Part shown: piece after piece, positions 16,904 through 26,188 of the stretch
Numbering within the stretch: the first letter of the stretch is position 1
Layout of the letters: each line of letters starts with the position of its first letter
NCBI RefSeq assembly: GCF_006442815.1
Contig: NZ_VFVL01000029.1
Span: 1 to 64,000 of the forward strand
Source of the DNA: Mesorhizobium sp. B2-4-3
Lineage (GTDB): Bacteria > Pseudomonadota > Alphaproteobacteria > Rhizobiales > Rhizobiaceae
DNA length: 64,000 bases
Direction: 5' to 3'
Notes under the pieces: generated by a model
What the model saw: the letters and a program-made list of their open reading frames with translations, nothing else
What the model was told of the DNA's origin: nothing
Database searches by the model: none
Translations under genes and position numbers: made by a program

Positions 16904-17611
16904 CTACGGCGTGATCCGCGCCAGCTGCTCGAGGTCGGTCTCCTCGCGCAGCGGATCCGGCGCCATCACCACCGAGGCGGCGTTGTCGGCGTCGTCGGCG
17001 AAATGGGCAAGCACGGTGTGGCCCTTTTCCATGCGCGCCTTGCCTTCGGCGACCAGACCCAGCGCCAGCGGGTAGAGCCGGTGCTCCACCTTCAGCACGC
17101 GCGCTGCGAGCGTGTCCTCATTGTCGCCGACCATCACCGGCACGGCAGCCTGCGCGATGATTGGGCCGTCATCCATCTCGGGCGTGACGAAATGCACCGA
17201 GCAGCCATGGATGCGCACACCGGCGCGGATGGCGCGCGCGTGCGTGTCCAGCCCCTTGAAGGCCGGCAGCAGGGCAGGGTGGATGTTGACCATGCGTCCC
17301 TGCCATTTCTCGACCAGGCCGCGGCCGAGGATCCGCATATAGCCGGCCAGGGCCACGATGTCGGCGCCGAAGCCGGTGAGCGCGGCATCGAGCGCGGCGT
17401 CATAGGCATCCCTGCTCGGATGGTCGGCGCGCTGGACGACCTTGGTGGCGATGCCGCGCGACTGGGCGATGCCGAGGCCGGCAGCATTGGCGCGGTCGGA
17501 AATGACGCCGACGATTTCGGCCGGATAGCTTGGATCGGCGGCCGCCGCGATCAACGCCGTCATGTTGGAGCCGCGTCCCGAGATCAGGACGACTGTGCGT
17601 TTCCTGCTCAT
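16904..17611 (-). CDS. purN: Phosphoribosylglycinamide formyltransferase
   Basis: 235 residues; transfers a formyl group from 10-formyl-THF to GAR in purine synthesis. ISGRGSNM binds phosphate, and the catalytic triad lies in NIHPALLPAFKG (Asn, His) and a later Asp in EMDDGPIIAQ. The ATG at 17609-17611 overlaps the purM stop as ATGA, so translation is coupled. Confidence 0.95.
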   Translation of the reverse strand: MSRKRTVVLISGRGSNMTALIAAAADPSYPAEIVGVISDRANAAGLGIAQSRGIATKVVQRADHPSRDAYDAALDAALTGFGADIVALAGYMRILGRGLVEKWQGRMVNIHPALLPAFKGLDTHARAIRAGVRIHGCSVHFVTPEMDDGPIIAQAAVPVMVGDNEDTLAARVLKVEHRLYPLALGLVAEGKARMEKGHTVLAHFADDADNAASVVMAPDPLREETDLEQLARITP

Positions 17612-18687
17612 AGGCCGATCGAGCCCCGATAGATGACGCCGGCGTCTCGGCGCGGCACGATGCGGCCGATCGGCGTCACCGTCTCGCCGGCTTCCTGCAG
17701 CACCGCCGCGACCTGCGCTGCCTGGCCGGACGCGACCGCCAGGATCATGCCGATGCCGCAGTTGAAGGTCCGCATCATCTCTTCCGGCGCGACGCCGCCG
17801 GTCTTTGCCAGCCACGAGAACACCGGCGGCACGTCGATCGCCTCGAGGTCGAGCTCGGCGGAGAAATCCTTGGGCAGCACGCGCGGAATGTTTTCCGGGA
17901 AACCGCCGCCGGTGATGTGGGCCAACGCCTTGATGCCATGCGTGTTGCGGATCGCCTTCAGGATCGACTTCACATAGATGCGCGTCGGCTCGAGCAGCGC
18001 CTCGCCGAGGCTGAGCTCCTCGTTGAACGGCGCCGGATCGCTCCAGCCAAGGCCGCTCGCGGCAACGATCCGGCGCACCAGCGAAAAGCCGTTGGAGTGC
18101 AGGCCGGACGAGGCAAGGCCGAGCAGCACGTCGCCCTCGACGATGTCGTCGGTCGGCAGCAACTGGCCGCGCTCGGCCGCACCCACCGCGAAGCCGGCAA
18201 GGTCATAGTCCTTGTCGTGATACATGCCGGGCATTTCCGCCGTCTCGCCTCCGATCAGCGCGCAGCCGGCCTGCCGGCAGCCTTGCGCGATGCCGCCGAC
18301 GATCGAAGCGCCCTGGTCCGGGTCGAGCTTGCCGGTGGCGAAATAGTCGAGGAAGAACAGCGGCTCGGCGCCCTGCACGACGATGTCGTTGACGCACATG
18401 GCGACGAGGTCGATGCCGATCGTGTCGTGCTTGCCGGCGTCGATGGCGATCTTGAGCTTGGTGCCGACGCCGTCATTGGCCGCGACCAGCACTGGGTCGG
18501 TGAAGCCGGCGGCCTTCAGGTCGAACAGCCCGCCGAAGCCGCCGATCTCACCGTCGGCGCCCGGCCGGCGCGTCGCGCGCACCAGCGGCTTGATCTTCTC
18601 GACCATCAGATTGCCGGCATCGATATCGACGCCAGCCTCGGCGTAGGTGAGCCCGTTCTTTCGCTTGGCCGGATCGCCCTTGCTCAT
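17608..18687 (-). CDS. purM: Phosphoribosylformylglycinamidine cyclo-ligase (AIR synthetase)
   Basis: 359 residues; closes FGAM to AIR with ATP, the step after PurL. Family motifs include GVGTKLKIA, MCVNDIVVQGAEPLFFLDY, IGGETAEMPGMY and ITGGGFPENIPR. ATG 18687 was chosen since the frame upstream to 18807 looks non-coding. It is the first gene of the purM-purN pair and divergent from the phosphatidyltransferase. Confidence 0.96.
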   Translation of the reverse strand: MSKGDPAKRKNGLTYAEAGVDIDAGNLMVEKIKPLVRATRRPGADGEIGGFGGLFDLKAAGFTDPVLVAANDGVGTKLKIAIDAGKHDTIGIDLVAMCVNDIVVQGAEPLFFLDYFATGKLDPDQGASIVGGIAQGCRQAGCALIGGETAEMPGMYHDKDYDLAGFAVGAAERGQLLPTDDIVEGDVLLGLASSGLHSNGFSLVRRIVAASGLGWSDPAPFNEELSLGEALLEPTRIYVKSILKAIRNTHGIKALAHITGGGFPENIPRVLPKDFSAELDLEAIDVPPVFSWLAKTGGVAPEEMMRTFNCGIGMILAVASGQAAQVAAVLQEAGETVTPIGRIVPRRDAGVIYRGSIGL

Positions 18688-18784
18688 CGTAGGCTCGTCC
18701 CTGTTTCCATTGCGGGCTCTTCGCATGAATGGTTTCGGGGAGCAAGGATGACGGTCGTTCCCGCCGATAAAAGCGTGGAAAGCG

Positions 18785-18825
18785 GAAGCTGCCAATCTCC
18801 CGCGCAAACGGGGATTGGCAGCTTC
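18785..18825. repeat. Strong 16-bp hairpin upstream of phosphatidyltransferase gene
   Basis: GAAGCTGCCAATCTCC (18785-18800) pairs with GGGGATTGGCAGCTTC (18810-18825), one mismatch, nine-base loop. The arm GAAGCTGCCAATCTCC also occurs in the large inverted repeat near 44618, so it is a dispersed element sitting in the purM/phosphatidyltransferase promoter gap. Confidence 0.8.
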
Positions 18826-18897
18826 GCCGCCCCGCTACTTGCGCCCACCCGCCATCTCCCTCATCTATTCCCCAATAAAACCACGACGGGACGTGCG

Positions 18898-19530
18898 GTG
18901 ACCCTTCCCAACATGATCACGATCATGCGGCTGCTGCTCGTGCCCGCCGTGGTGCTGGCCATGCTGCAGTCGCGTTGGGACTGGGCCTTCGCCGGGTTCC
19001 TCGTCGCCGGCATTTCCGACGGCGTCGACGGCTTCATCGCGCGCCGCTGGAACCAGTCGTCCAGCCTCGGCGCTTATCTCGATCCGATCGCCGACAAGCT
19101 TCTGCTTGTCTCGGTTTTCCTCGTCATGGGTTTTGCCGGCGAGCTGCCGCTTTGGCTGGTGGTGACCATGGTCTCGCGTGACGGACTGATCGTCTGCGCC
19201 GTGCTCTTGTCCAGCGTCATGAGCCATCCGGTCGAGATGAAGCCGCTCTTCGTGTCGAAGGCCAACACCGCTGCGCAGATCGTGCTCGCGGCGCTTGTGC
19301 TGGGCGAGTTGGCCTTCTCGGTGCATCTCGGCCCGCTGCGGACCGCGCTCATATTGCTGACCGGGGTCTTGACCGTGGCTTCGGCCGCGGCCTATCTCGT
19401 GGCTTGGCTAAGGCATATGAGCGGCTATGGCGAAGGCTCCCGGACGAGCAACTCCCAGATCGACAACTCCCAGACCGGCGACATCAAGTCGGGCATCGGC
19501 AAGTCGGGCGGCTCCAACACGGGCGCCTGA
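18898..19530 (+). CDS. CDP-alcohol phosphatidyltransferase family membrane protein
   Basis: About 210 residues with 4-5 membrane helices. The signature D-x2-DG-x2-AR-x8-G-x3-D-x3-D is present (SDGVDGFIARR, then LGAYLDPIADK). It makes a phospholipid head-group linkage from CDP-diacylglycerol; phosphatidylglycerophosphate or cardiolipin synthesis are the likely options. It does not sit beside uvrC/moaD, where rhizobial pgsA usually is, so I give no symbol. The start is GTG 18898. The last 35 residues are a polar Ser/Asn/Gly tail encoded where the next gene already begins in another frame. Confidence 0.85.
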   Translation: MTLPNMITIMRLLLVPAVVLAMLQSRWDWAFAGFLVAGISDGVDGFIARRWNQSSSLGAYLDPIADKLLLVSVFLVMGFAGELPLWLVVTMVSRDGLIVCAVLLSSVMSHPVEMKPLFVSKANTAAQIVLAALVLGELAFSVHLGPLRTALILLTGVLTVASAAAYLVAWLRHMSGYGEGSRTSNSQIDNSQTGDIKSGIGKSGGSNTGA

Positions 19531-20689
19531 CAATGACGCCGAGGCGATCGCGGCCGACGACAGCTCGGGCGGGCTTCGCCGCCAGGCCTTCTTCTGGCTG
19601 GCGACGGCGGTCCTGCTGGCGCTGTTCCTCTACATCTTCTCGGGCATCCTCCTGCCTTTCGTCGCCGGCATGGTGCTCGCCTATTTCCTCGACCCGGTTG
19701 CCGACTGGCTGCAGCGGCTCGGCCTCTCGCGCCTGATGGCGACTGTGGTGATCCTGATTGCCTTCATCGTCGTCGTGGTGCTGGCCTTGGTCATCCTGGT
19801 GCCGGTGCTGGCCACCCAGATGGCCGATTTCGCCCGCAAGCTGCCGGAATATCTCACCCGCCTGCAGTCGCTGATCACCAGCTTCGACCCGAAATGGCTG
19901 GAGCAGCGCTTTGGCGTCAACGCCGCCGGATTGCGCGACGGGCTGAACTCGCTGCTCACCACCGGCTTCGGGCTGCTCACCACCGTCTTCACCTCGATCT
20001 GGAGCTCGGGCGTGGCGCTGGTATCGGTCGTCAGCCTGTTCGTCGTCACCCCGGTCGTCGCCTTCTACATGCTGCTCGACTGGGACCGCATGGTGGCGGT
20101 GGTCGACAGCTGGGTGCCGCGCGACTATGTCGAGACGGTGCGCGCGCTCGCCCGCGACATCAACACCGCCACCGCCGGCTTCGTGCGCGGTCAAGGCACG
20201 CTCTGCCTGGTGCTCGGCGCGATGTATGCCACGGGTCTGACGCTGACCGGGCTGAACTTCGCCATCCTCATCGGCTTGTTCGCCGGGCTGATCTCCTTCA
20301 TCCCCTATGTCGGCTCCTTGACCGGGCTGGTGCTCGCCGTCGGCGTTGCCTTCGTCCAGTTCTGGCCGGACTGGACGATGATCGTGGCGGTGGCCTGCGT
20401 GTTCTTCGTCGGCCAGTTCATCGAGGGCAACATCCTTCAGCCGAGGCTGGTCGGCAAAAGCGTCGGCCTGCATCCGGTCTGGCTGATGTTCGCGCTGTTT
20501 GCCTTCGGCGCGCTGTTCGGCTTCGTCGGCCTTTTGATCGCCGTCCCGGCCTCGGCGGCGATTGCCGTGCTGGTGCGCTTCGCCATCGGCCGCTATCTCG
20601 AATCGCCGCTTTACAAGGGTCACGCCGCCCGTCCCGCGCCGCCATTGCCGGCCGATCGCGGCGGCGGCCATCGCTCGAAGCGGGGCTGA
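19427..20689 (+). CDS. AI-2E/PerM family transporter
   Basis: 420 residues with about eight helices; the family covers AI-2 exporters, Na+/H+ antiporters and proteins of unknown role. The first 48 residues are a basic Ser/Thr/Ala/Pro-rich lead before the helix FWLATAVLLALFLYIF. Family segments include FVTPVVAFYMLLDWDRM-like and FVGQFIEGNILQPRLVG. No later in-frame ATG precedes the first helices, so ATG 19427 stands even though it overlaps the previous gene by 104 bases. One base separates its stop from the hdaA start. Confidence 0.85.
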   Translation: MAKAPGRATPRSTTPRPATSSRASASRAAPTRAPDNDAEAIAADDSSGGLRRQAFFWLATAVLLALFLYIFSGILLPFVAGMVLAYFLDPVADWLQRLGLSRLMATVVILIAFIVVVVLALVILVPVLATQMADFARKLPEYLTRLQSLITSFDPKWLEQRFGVNAAGLRDGLNSLLTTGFGLLTTVFTSIWSSGVALVSVVSLFVVTPVVAFYMLLDWDRMVAVVDSWVPRDYVETVRALARDINTATAGFVRGQGTLCLVLGAMYATGLTLTGLNFAILIGLFAGLISFIPYVGSLTGLVLAVGVAFVQFWPDWTMIVAVACVFFVGQFIEGNILQPRLVGKSVGLHPVWLMFALFAFGALFGFVGLLIAVPASAAIAVLVRFAIGRYLESPLYKGHAARPAPPLPADRGGGHRSKRG

Positions 20690-20690
20690 A

Positions 20691-21395
20691 ATGGCTGCTC
20701 AGCCAGCCGATACGCCGCGCCAGCTGCCGCTCGATCTCGGCCACGGCACCGGCTATTCGCGCGACGAGCTCGTCGTCTCGGGTACCAATGCGCAGGCGGC
20801 ATCGCTGATCGACCGCTGGCCGGACTGGCCGTCGCCGGTGGTCGTGCTGGCAGGGCCGCCCGGTTCCGGCAAGACGCATCTCGCCCGGATCTGGCAGGAT
20901 AGGGCGCACGCCGTCGCCGTCGATCCGGGCCGGATCGACGAGCACATTGCCGGTCTCGGCACCAGGCCGGCGCTCATCGACGATGTCGACAAGGGCCCGA
21001 TCGACGAGCAGGGCCTGTTCCACCTGATCAACGCCGTGCGCGGCGCGGGTTCGACGCTGCTTTTGACGGCGAGGCGGTTCCCCTCGGCCTGGCGCGTCGC
21101 GCTGCCCGATCTCATCTCGCGGCTGAAGGCGGCGGCGACGGTCGAGATCCACGAGCCCGACGACCTTTTGCTTGCCGGCGTCATCACAAAGCTGTTCGCC
21201 GACCGCCAAATCGAAGTCGAGCCGCATGTGGTGCAATATCTGGTGCGCCGCATCGAGCGTTCGCTCGGCACCGCGATGCGCGTTGTCGAGCGCCTCGATC
21301 GCGCAGCCCTCGAGCGCAAGACGCCGATCACCCGCGTCTTGGCCGCCGAGACCGTCAGCGCCATGGACGAGGGGCAGGGCGAGTTCGATATCTAG
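20691..21395 (+). CDS. hdaA: DnaA-homologous regulatory inactivator HdaA
   Basis: 234 residues of the Hda family, a DnaA-like AAA+ module lacking the DNA-binding domain; with the sliding clamp it promotes hydrolysis of DnaA-ATP and so prevents over-initiation. The short N-terminal QLPLDL is the clamp-binding motif. Walker A is GPPGSGKT, and a Walker B-like LIDDVDK follows. It is coupled to the PerM-type gene, the usual alphaproteobacterial order. The customary ppk gene does not follow here. Confidence 0.9.
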   Translation: MAAQPADTPRQLPLDLGHGTGYSRDELVVSGTNAQAASLIDRWPDWPSPVVVLAGPPGSGKTHLARIWQDRAHAVAVDPGRIDEHIAGLGTRPALIDDVDKGPIDEQGLFHLINAVRGAGSTLLLTARRFPSAWRVALPDLISRLKAAATVEIHEPDDLLLAGVITKLFADRQIEVEPHVVQYLVRRIERSLGTAMRVVERLDRAALERKTPITRVLAAETVSAMDEGQGEFDI

Positions 21396-21416
21396 CCATC
21401 GAGAGCGGCCCAGCTG

Positions 21417-21680
21417 TTACGCCCAAAGCCCGGCAAGATGCCGGGCTAAAAGATAGACTCCCGTATGCGCCGCGACATAGCAAGCGGCGACAAGGCCGAA
21501 GAACATCAGGCCGGCGAACCGTGACCGGGCGACGCCGCCCGGTCTCTTGCTCGGCCGGTTGTTCCAAACCCATAGGGCAGCACACAGAATTGCCCAAACG
21601 ACCATGGCCGGAACCGTAAAGCCGTAATAGGCCAGGTACGCCGGGCCGATCAGTGACAGCAACGCCTCGAGAACAGGCAT
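21417..21680 (-). CDS. Small membrane protein, unknown
   Basis: 87 residues with about three helices: residues 5-20, 24-39 (VPAMVVWAILCAALWV) and 54-82 (FAGLMFFGLVAACYVAA). ATG 21680 is preceded by AGGGGGA. There is no known domain. It is convergent with hdaA, 21 bases from its stop. Confidence 0.65.
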   Translation of the reverse strand: MPVLEALLSLIGPAYLAYYGFTVPAMVVWAILCAALWVWNNRPSKRPGGVARSRFAGLMFFGLVAACYVAAHTGVYLLARHLAGLWA

Positions 21681-22182
21681 CAAAAATCCCCCTGGTTCGA
21701 AGTCTAGACCGGCGACAAAGTTGGAAGCGAGGGATTATTCGAGTCACGGCAGGCGTTTCCGTGATCAATCCGTGGGAGCACGCGGCGTAGCCGTCCCATT
21801 CCGGAACAGTCTTTCCGGCATCGCTCTTGCAACGCACACAGTGCCGGCTGATCCCGGTCCCGGTCGCGTTCCAGATCGGGTTGTAGGCTCGCCGGGCTCG
21901 AGGTGTTGGGGTCTCGCCCGGCGGGTTTACCGTGAAACTCAGTCCCGCCCACATGGGCCAGGCCGTATTCTTAAACCCAGCGGTGTGATGCGCGACAAAG
22001 GCAACGTGCGCTTATTCCGCGCAGCGGCCAAATTCGTGCGGCAGCGCAACATGTCGCAAGTCGGCCGGAAGCCGGCGGTGTGGATTGAAGTGAATGAAAG
22101 CCAATTGTCCCCGAAATCCAGTGCTCATAGAATAGACGCCGGTCGGGCCGGTATCGCCCACCGAGGGAGGGGGCCGTCAGAA
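21681..22182. other. 502-base gap upstream of the N-acetyltransferase
   Basis: No convincing gene. Minus-strand frames here have short protein-like runs (for example HCVRCKSDAGKTVPEWDGYA near 21830) without a complete family match; this could be a gene remnant. Base composition is more mixed than in the housekeeping block. Confidence 0.4.
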
Positions 22183-23037
22183 ATGTCCGACCCGGTATTC
22201 GACCAGAAGGCTTGGCTCCAGCGTATCGGATATTCGGGACCAGTCACCCCAACCCTTGAAACCCTCAATCGCCTGATTTTCGCGCAGTCGCATTCAATTG
22301 CATACGAGACGTTGGATATCATGCTCGGACGACCACCGAAGCTTGATATACCGACGCTCCAGCAAAAGATGATCGACAACAAGCGCGGTGGATATTGCTT
22401 CGAACAGAACATGTTGTTCCGGGCCGGACTGCGGTCACTCGGATTCAGGATCACAAGTCTGCAAGGGCGTGTAGTGCGGGGGTTGGCGATTGATGCTCAA
22501 CGTCCTGCGATCCACATGCTGTTAAAAATAGAGCTGCCGGAAGGAGCTTATCTTGCCGATGTTGGGTTCGGAAATCTCGCGCCGACCTCAGCACTGTTGC
22601 TTGAGCCGCAGATCGAACAAGAGACGCCGCACGAACTCATGCGGTTTATCGACGTTGGTGGCGAACTGACGCTACAAGCACGTCTCAAACACGGCTGGCA
22701 GCACATTTATCGCGTGATTCCTCACCCGCGCTACGACGCAGAGTACGAGATCGCGAATTGGTATACCGCGACACACCCGGAGACGCCTTATCAGGCGAAC
22801 ATCATTGTGGCCAAGCCAGGCCCGAATAGAAGCCGGATCACGATGTACAATGCACGCGTCACGATTCGGGATGCGGACGGGCATGCTGAGAAACGCTGGC
22901 TCTCGGACGAGAGTGAATTCAAGGATGTGTTGTGTGGCGAATTTGGACTCAATATATCCGATCAGGAGATCGAAGACTGCGTAGCGGTGATGAAAGCCAA
23001 AGGGACTGGAGACGCCCCGCACCCGTTTTTTGCGTAA
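22183..23037 (+). CDS. nat: Arylamine N-acetyltransferase
   Basis: 284 residues of the NAT family (acetyl-CoA to arylamines and hydrazines). The catalytic triad is visible: Cys72 in GGYCFEQN, His111 in AIHMLL, Asp126 in LADVGFG. Start ATG 22183 follows GGGAGGGGG; the frame is open far upstream, but that part does not align with NAT proteins. Codon use is less GC-biased than in hdaA, and with no operon partners this suggests acquired DNA. Confidence 0.92.
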   Translation: MSDPVFDQKAWLQRIGYSGPVTPTLETLNRLIFAQSHSIAYETLDIMLGRPPKLDIPTLQQKMIDNKRGGYCFEQNMLFRAGLRSLGFRITSLQGRVVRGLAIDAQRPAIHMLLKIELPEGAYLADVGFGNLAPTSALLLEPQIEQETPHELMRFIDVGGELTLQARLKHGWQHIYRVIPHPRYDAEYEIANWYTATHPETPYQANIIVAKPGPNRSRITMYNARVTIRDADGHAEKRWLSDESEFKDVLCGEFGLNISDQEIEDCVAVMKAKGTGDAPHPFFA

Positions 23038-23517
23038 GCCCTCACATCCGCCCTCGGTCGCTTTTCGGCATTGCGTTCGGCCGGTGATCCAAGCTCACCC
23101 TCTGGCGGCTCGAATCACAAGCCGGAAACGACTGTCCCGCCTCAATCCGGATCAATGCTGCCTGCCGACCATGGCTGTGATGCCGACTGGATCAGAGAAC
23201 TTGCCTTGAAAAGCGCGTGGGCCAACATCCGGCCGAAAAGCAATCGCAGCGATCCGATCTCTCCGCGCCGCAAATCCCAGTCCTGCAGCGCATCGAGCAG
23301 CAACTTCCCGCCACCCAGGGCGAAGGCCGCATTGACTCGGTCGTCGATGAGGGGAGACCACAGGTCGCGCGGCACCCCATGTCAGCCGCCGCACGGCGAC
23401 GACGATGTCGGTGTCCCAATGTCCCTGTCGAGGATCGCCGCGGCTGCCGAGGCTTGCGCCCTTCCGGCCAGGATGCCGGACCGCGAGGCCGGCCTGATCG
23501 ATTCCAGGAAGAAGCAA
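23038..23517. other. 480-base gap with a possible gene fragment
   Basis: No full gene. On the minus strand 23142-23375 encodes a protein-like stretch (PRDLWSPLIDDRVNAAF, later GSLRLLFGRMLAHALF), and a second stretch in another frame lies upstream at 23390-23500. This could be a decayed gene with a frameshift, but I cannot name the family. Confidence 0.35.
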
Positions 23518-23594
<77 letters not shown>

Positions 23595-23667
23595 ACGTTC
23601 CGCGGCGTATAGGGGGCGCACGCCCGGAAGGCAACACAAAAACCGAGGTCGGAACTGACGATGCCAC

Positions 23668-24867
23668 TCAGCGCTTCTGGCTGACGATCTTCCTGGCGAT
23701 CGCGGTGCCCTGAATCCTTGCATTGGAAAAGCAGCCGCGAATGCTCGGCCGCATGCCGGTGAACCAGAGCCCGGGCAGCTTCGGGTCGTTGGCGGCGCCG
23801 TTGAACAGCGGCACGCCCTTGGCGTCGAGCACGCCGAGCCGGCCCAGCATCGTTTCCAGCCCGGTGCGGTAGCCGGTGGCGGCAATGACGATGTCGGGCG
23901 CGATCGTCTGCCCATTGTCCAGCACGACGCCGTCGCGACTGAATTCGCGCAGTTGCGGCACCACGATGATGCGCCCGGCCTTGATGGCCTCGACCGCGCC
24001 GTCGTCGGCGGCGATCGCCGTATAGTCGGAGCCGAGCCGGCTGGCGCCGCCCGACGGGGCAGGAGGCAGGCCGTATTTCGTCAGATCCCCGAACACCAGG
24101 CGCTGCGTTGCCGCCATGGCCGCGTCCGCGAGCCGTGTCGGCAGGCTTGCCATCACCGGCGAGATGCGATGCACCGCGATCTTGCCGATGCGCTTGGGCA
24201 GCAGCGAAGGTCCGTTGCGCGCCGAAAGCCACATCTGGCCCGTCTCGACGCGGGAAAGATGGTTGAGCGCGTCGAAGCCGGAATTGCCGGCGCCGACCAC
24301 CAGCACCTTCTTGCCGGCATAGTCGCTCGCCTTGCCGAAATCGGCCGAGTGGATGATCGATCCTGAAAAATCCGCCATGCCCTTCCAGGCCGGGATGAAG
24401 GGTTGCCGGTCGCGCCCGGTGGCGACCACAACATATCGCGCCGCCGTCAAGCCCGCGCTTGTCCGCAGCAGCCAGTGGTCGCCGCGGAACTCGATCTCGT
24501 CGACCTTGACGCCGAAGGCGATCGGCAGCCTGTGCGTCTCGGCGAAATCGTTGAGATGGCGGATGACGGCGCTGCGGTGCGGGAAGGCCGGCGTTCCCGC
24601 GGGATAGGAAACGCCCGGCAGCGAAGAAAGATCGCGATGCGTGTTGAGGTGCAGGTTGTCGTGGCGGCGATGCCAGGGCTCGGCCAGCCGTTCCTCGCGT
24701 TCCAGGATCCGCGTCGTCACGCCGGCCCTGGCCAGCGCATGCGTGGCTGCAAGCCCCGCGGCGCCCGCGCCGATGACAATCGCGCCTTCCAATATCGCTG
24801 GCTCGCCGACCCCCGACGGCAAGACTTTCGCTTCCGCGCCCATAAGTGTCTTTATCGTCGTCATCAT
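23668..24867 (-). CDS. Flavin-containing monooxygenase-type FAD/NAD(P) oxidoreductase
   Basis: About 399 residues. The FAD-binding VIGAGAAGLAATHALARAG comes near the N-terminus and the NADPH-binding VLVVGAGNSGFDA mid-protein, with ATGYR near the C-terminus, as in class B flavin monooxygenases. It could oxygenate ketones or N/S compounds, or act in pigment or auxin-like chemistry; the substrate is unknown. The start is uncertain: ATG 24867 is preceded by GAAGG, ATG 24843 lies closer to the domain, and the frame is open to 24972. Confidence 0.82.
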   Translation of the reverse strand: MMTTIKTLMGAEAKVLPSGVGEPAILEGAIVIGAGAAGLAATHALARAGVTTRILEREERLAEPWHRRHDNLHLNTHRDLSSLPGVSYPAGTPAFPHRSAVIRHLNDFAETHRLPIAFGVKVDEIEFRGDHWLLRTSAGLTAARYVVVATGRDRQPFIPAWKGMADFSGSIIHSADFGKASDYAGKKVLVVGAGNSGFDALNHLSRVETGQMWLSARNGPSLLPKRIGKIAVHRISPVMASLPTRLADAAMAATQRLVFGDLTKYGLPPAPSGGASRLGSDYTAIAADDGAVEAIKAGRIIVVPQLREFSRDGVVLDNGQTIAPDIVIAATGYRTGLETMLGRLGVLDAKGVPLFNGAANDPKLPGLWFTGMRPSIRGCFSNARIQGTAIARKIVSQKR

Positions 24868-24979
24868 GCCTTCAACTGGCATGACCATGTATCTGACATA
24901 TGCCGCCCAAGGGCTAAAAGGAATAGGCCTATGTTGCAAAGACCACCGGCATTGTGTCGCGGATTTTTGCAAGCGCCGG

Positions 24980-25948
24980 CTAATGAACCGGGTCGGCGTG
25001 GCGATGCACCAGCTTGAACGCGCCGTCCTCCAGCCGGAACACCTCGGTGACTCGCAAGGTCATCTCGGTTGCCTCGCCGTTTTTGCCCATGCGCGCCTTG
25101 GCATGCTGCAAGCCACTCCAGAAGGCCAGATCGCCGCTTGCCGACGCCTGCAGCACCTCGAGGTCGGTGTTGCCGCCTTTGTGGAAGCTCGCAGCATCGC
25201 GCTCGTAACGGCCGGCAATCGCTTCGGCCCCTTCGAGATGGTCGCCGCGCGGCGAGAAGAATGTCGCCGGCCCGGCACGGGTGACGATCGCTTTCAGCGA
25301 GGAGGCGTCGCCATTGACATAGTCCTCGGCAATCTTCTCGCGCTGCTTCATGAAGGCATCGAAGGACGAGCCGCCAGGATGCACCGTCCTGATCCAGTTC
25401 TCTAGGCTGGCCATGAAATTCTCGAGGAAGGTGGCGGTGTCGGCGTTGGTCACCGCGCCTTTGTCGTCCAACAGCTCCGAGACATTTCCTATATAAGCCT
25501 CCGGCTGCTGCATCACCGGCATGTCGAGGAAGACGAAGGTTTGTCTCAGCGCATGGTTAGCGCCGAATGCGCCGAGCTTGTTCGGCGTGACGCTGACCAC
25601 ACCGGCGGGCATGCCCTTGAACACGTTTTTGCCCGATGGGCGCGAGCCGACATCGAGCGCATTCTTCAGGCAGCCCGGGATCGAGCGGTTGTATTCCGGT
25701 GTGACGAACAGCGCCGCGTCGCATTCGCGTATCGCCGCACGGAAGGCCGACCACGCCGCCGGCGGGCCGTTGCCGTCCAGATCCTCGTTGTAAAGCGGCA
25801 GGTTGCCGATCTCGATGAAGCGGCAGCGCACCGAATCCGGCGCACGAGCGGCGAGCGCCTTGGCGATCTTGCGGCTGAAGGATTGGGCGCGCAGGCTGCC
25901 GACAAGCACGGCGAGCTGCAGGACGGGGTGTTCGGTTGCATTGGTCAT
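24980..25948 (-). CDS. NADPH-dependent FMN reductase fused to SnoaL-like domain
   Basis: 322 residues in two domains. Residues 1-190 are an NADPH-dependent FMN reductase/ArsH-like flavodoxin fold (VLVGSLRAQSFSRKIAKAL; VTPEYNRSIPGCLKNALD). Residues 198-322 are an NTF2/SnoaL-like fold of the kind found in stand-alone DUF4440 proteins (EDYVNGDASSLKAIV; LRVTEVFRLEDGAFKLVHRH). Such a fusion would join flavin reduction to a small-ligand pocket. It lies just upstream of and on the same strand as the monooxygenase, to which it could supply reduced flavin (inference). Confidence 0.85.
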   Translation of the reverse strand: MTNATEHPVLQLAVLVGSLRAQSFSRKIAKALAARAPDSVRCRFIEIGNLPLYNEDLDGNGPPAAWSAFRAAIRECDAALFVTPEYNRSIPGCLKNALDVGSRPSGKNVFKGMPAGVVSVTPNKLGAFGANHALRQTFVFLDMPVMQQPEAYIGNVSELLDDKGAVTNADTATFLENFMASLENWIRTVHPGGSSFDAFMKQREKIAEDYVNGDASSLKAIVTRAGPATFFSPRGDHLEGAEAIAGRYERDAASFHKGGNTDLEVLQASASGDLAFWSGLQHAKARMGKNGEATEMTLRVTEVFRLEDGAFKLVHRHADPVH

Positions 25949-26188
25949 GGCGAACGTCCGCTTCTGATGGATGGCTCAGGGGAAGGCTGGCTCGGGCCGG
26001 CCGCCCGACCTTTCGATAATGTCGCTGGCGCGGCGAGGTTCCCTGCGCCGTGGGAACGAGGGGCGCTTGCGGCCTTGCCGCGGCGCCCATTGCACAGTAA
26101 TGACGGATTGGCGTGAGATCGGGGCTTCCGTAGGATCCCCGGAGGCGCTGAGCGAGGTGCCCGGTCTTCGGGCGGCAAAGAGGTGGTC

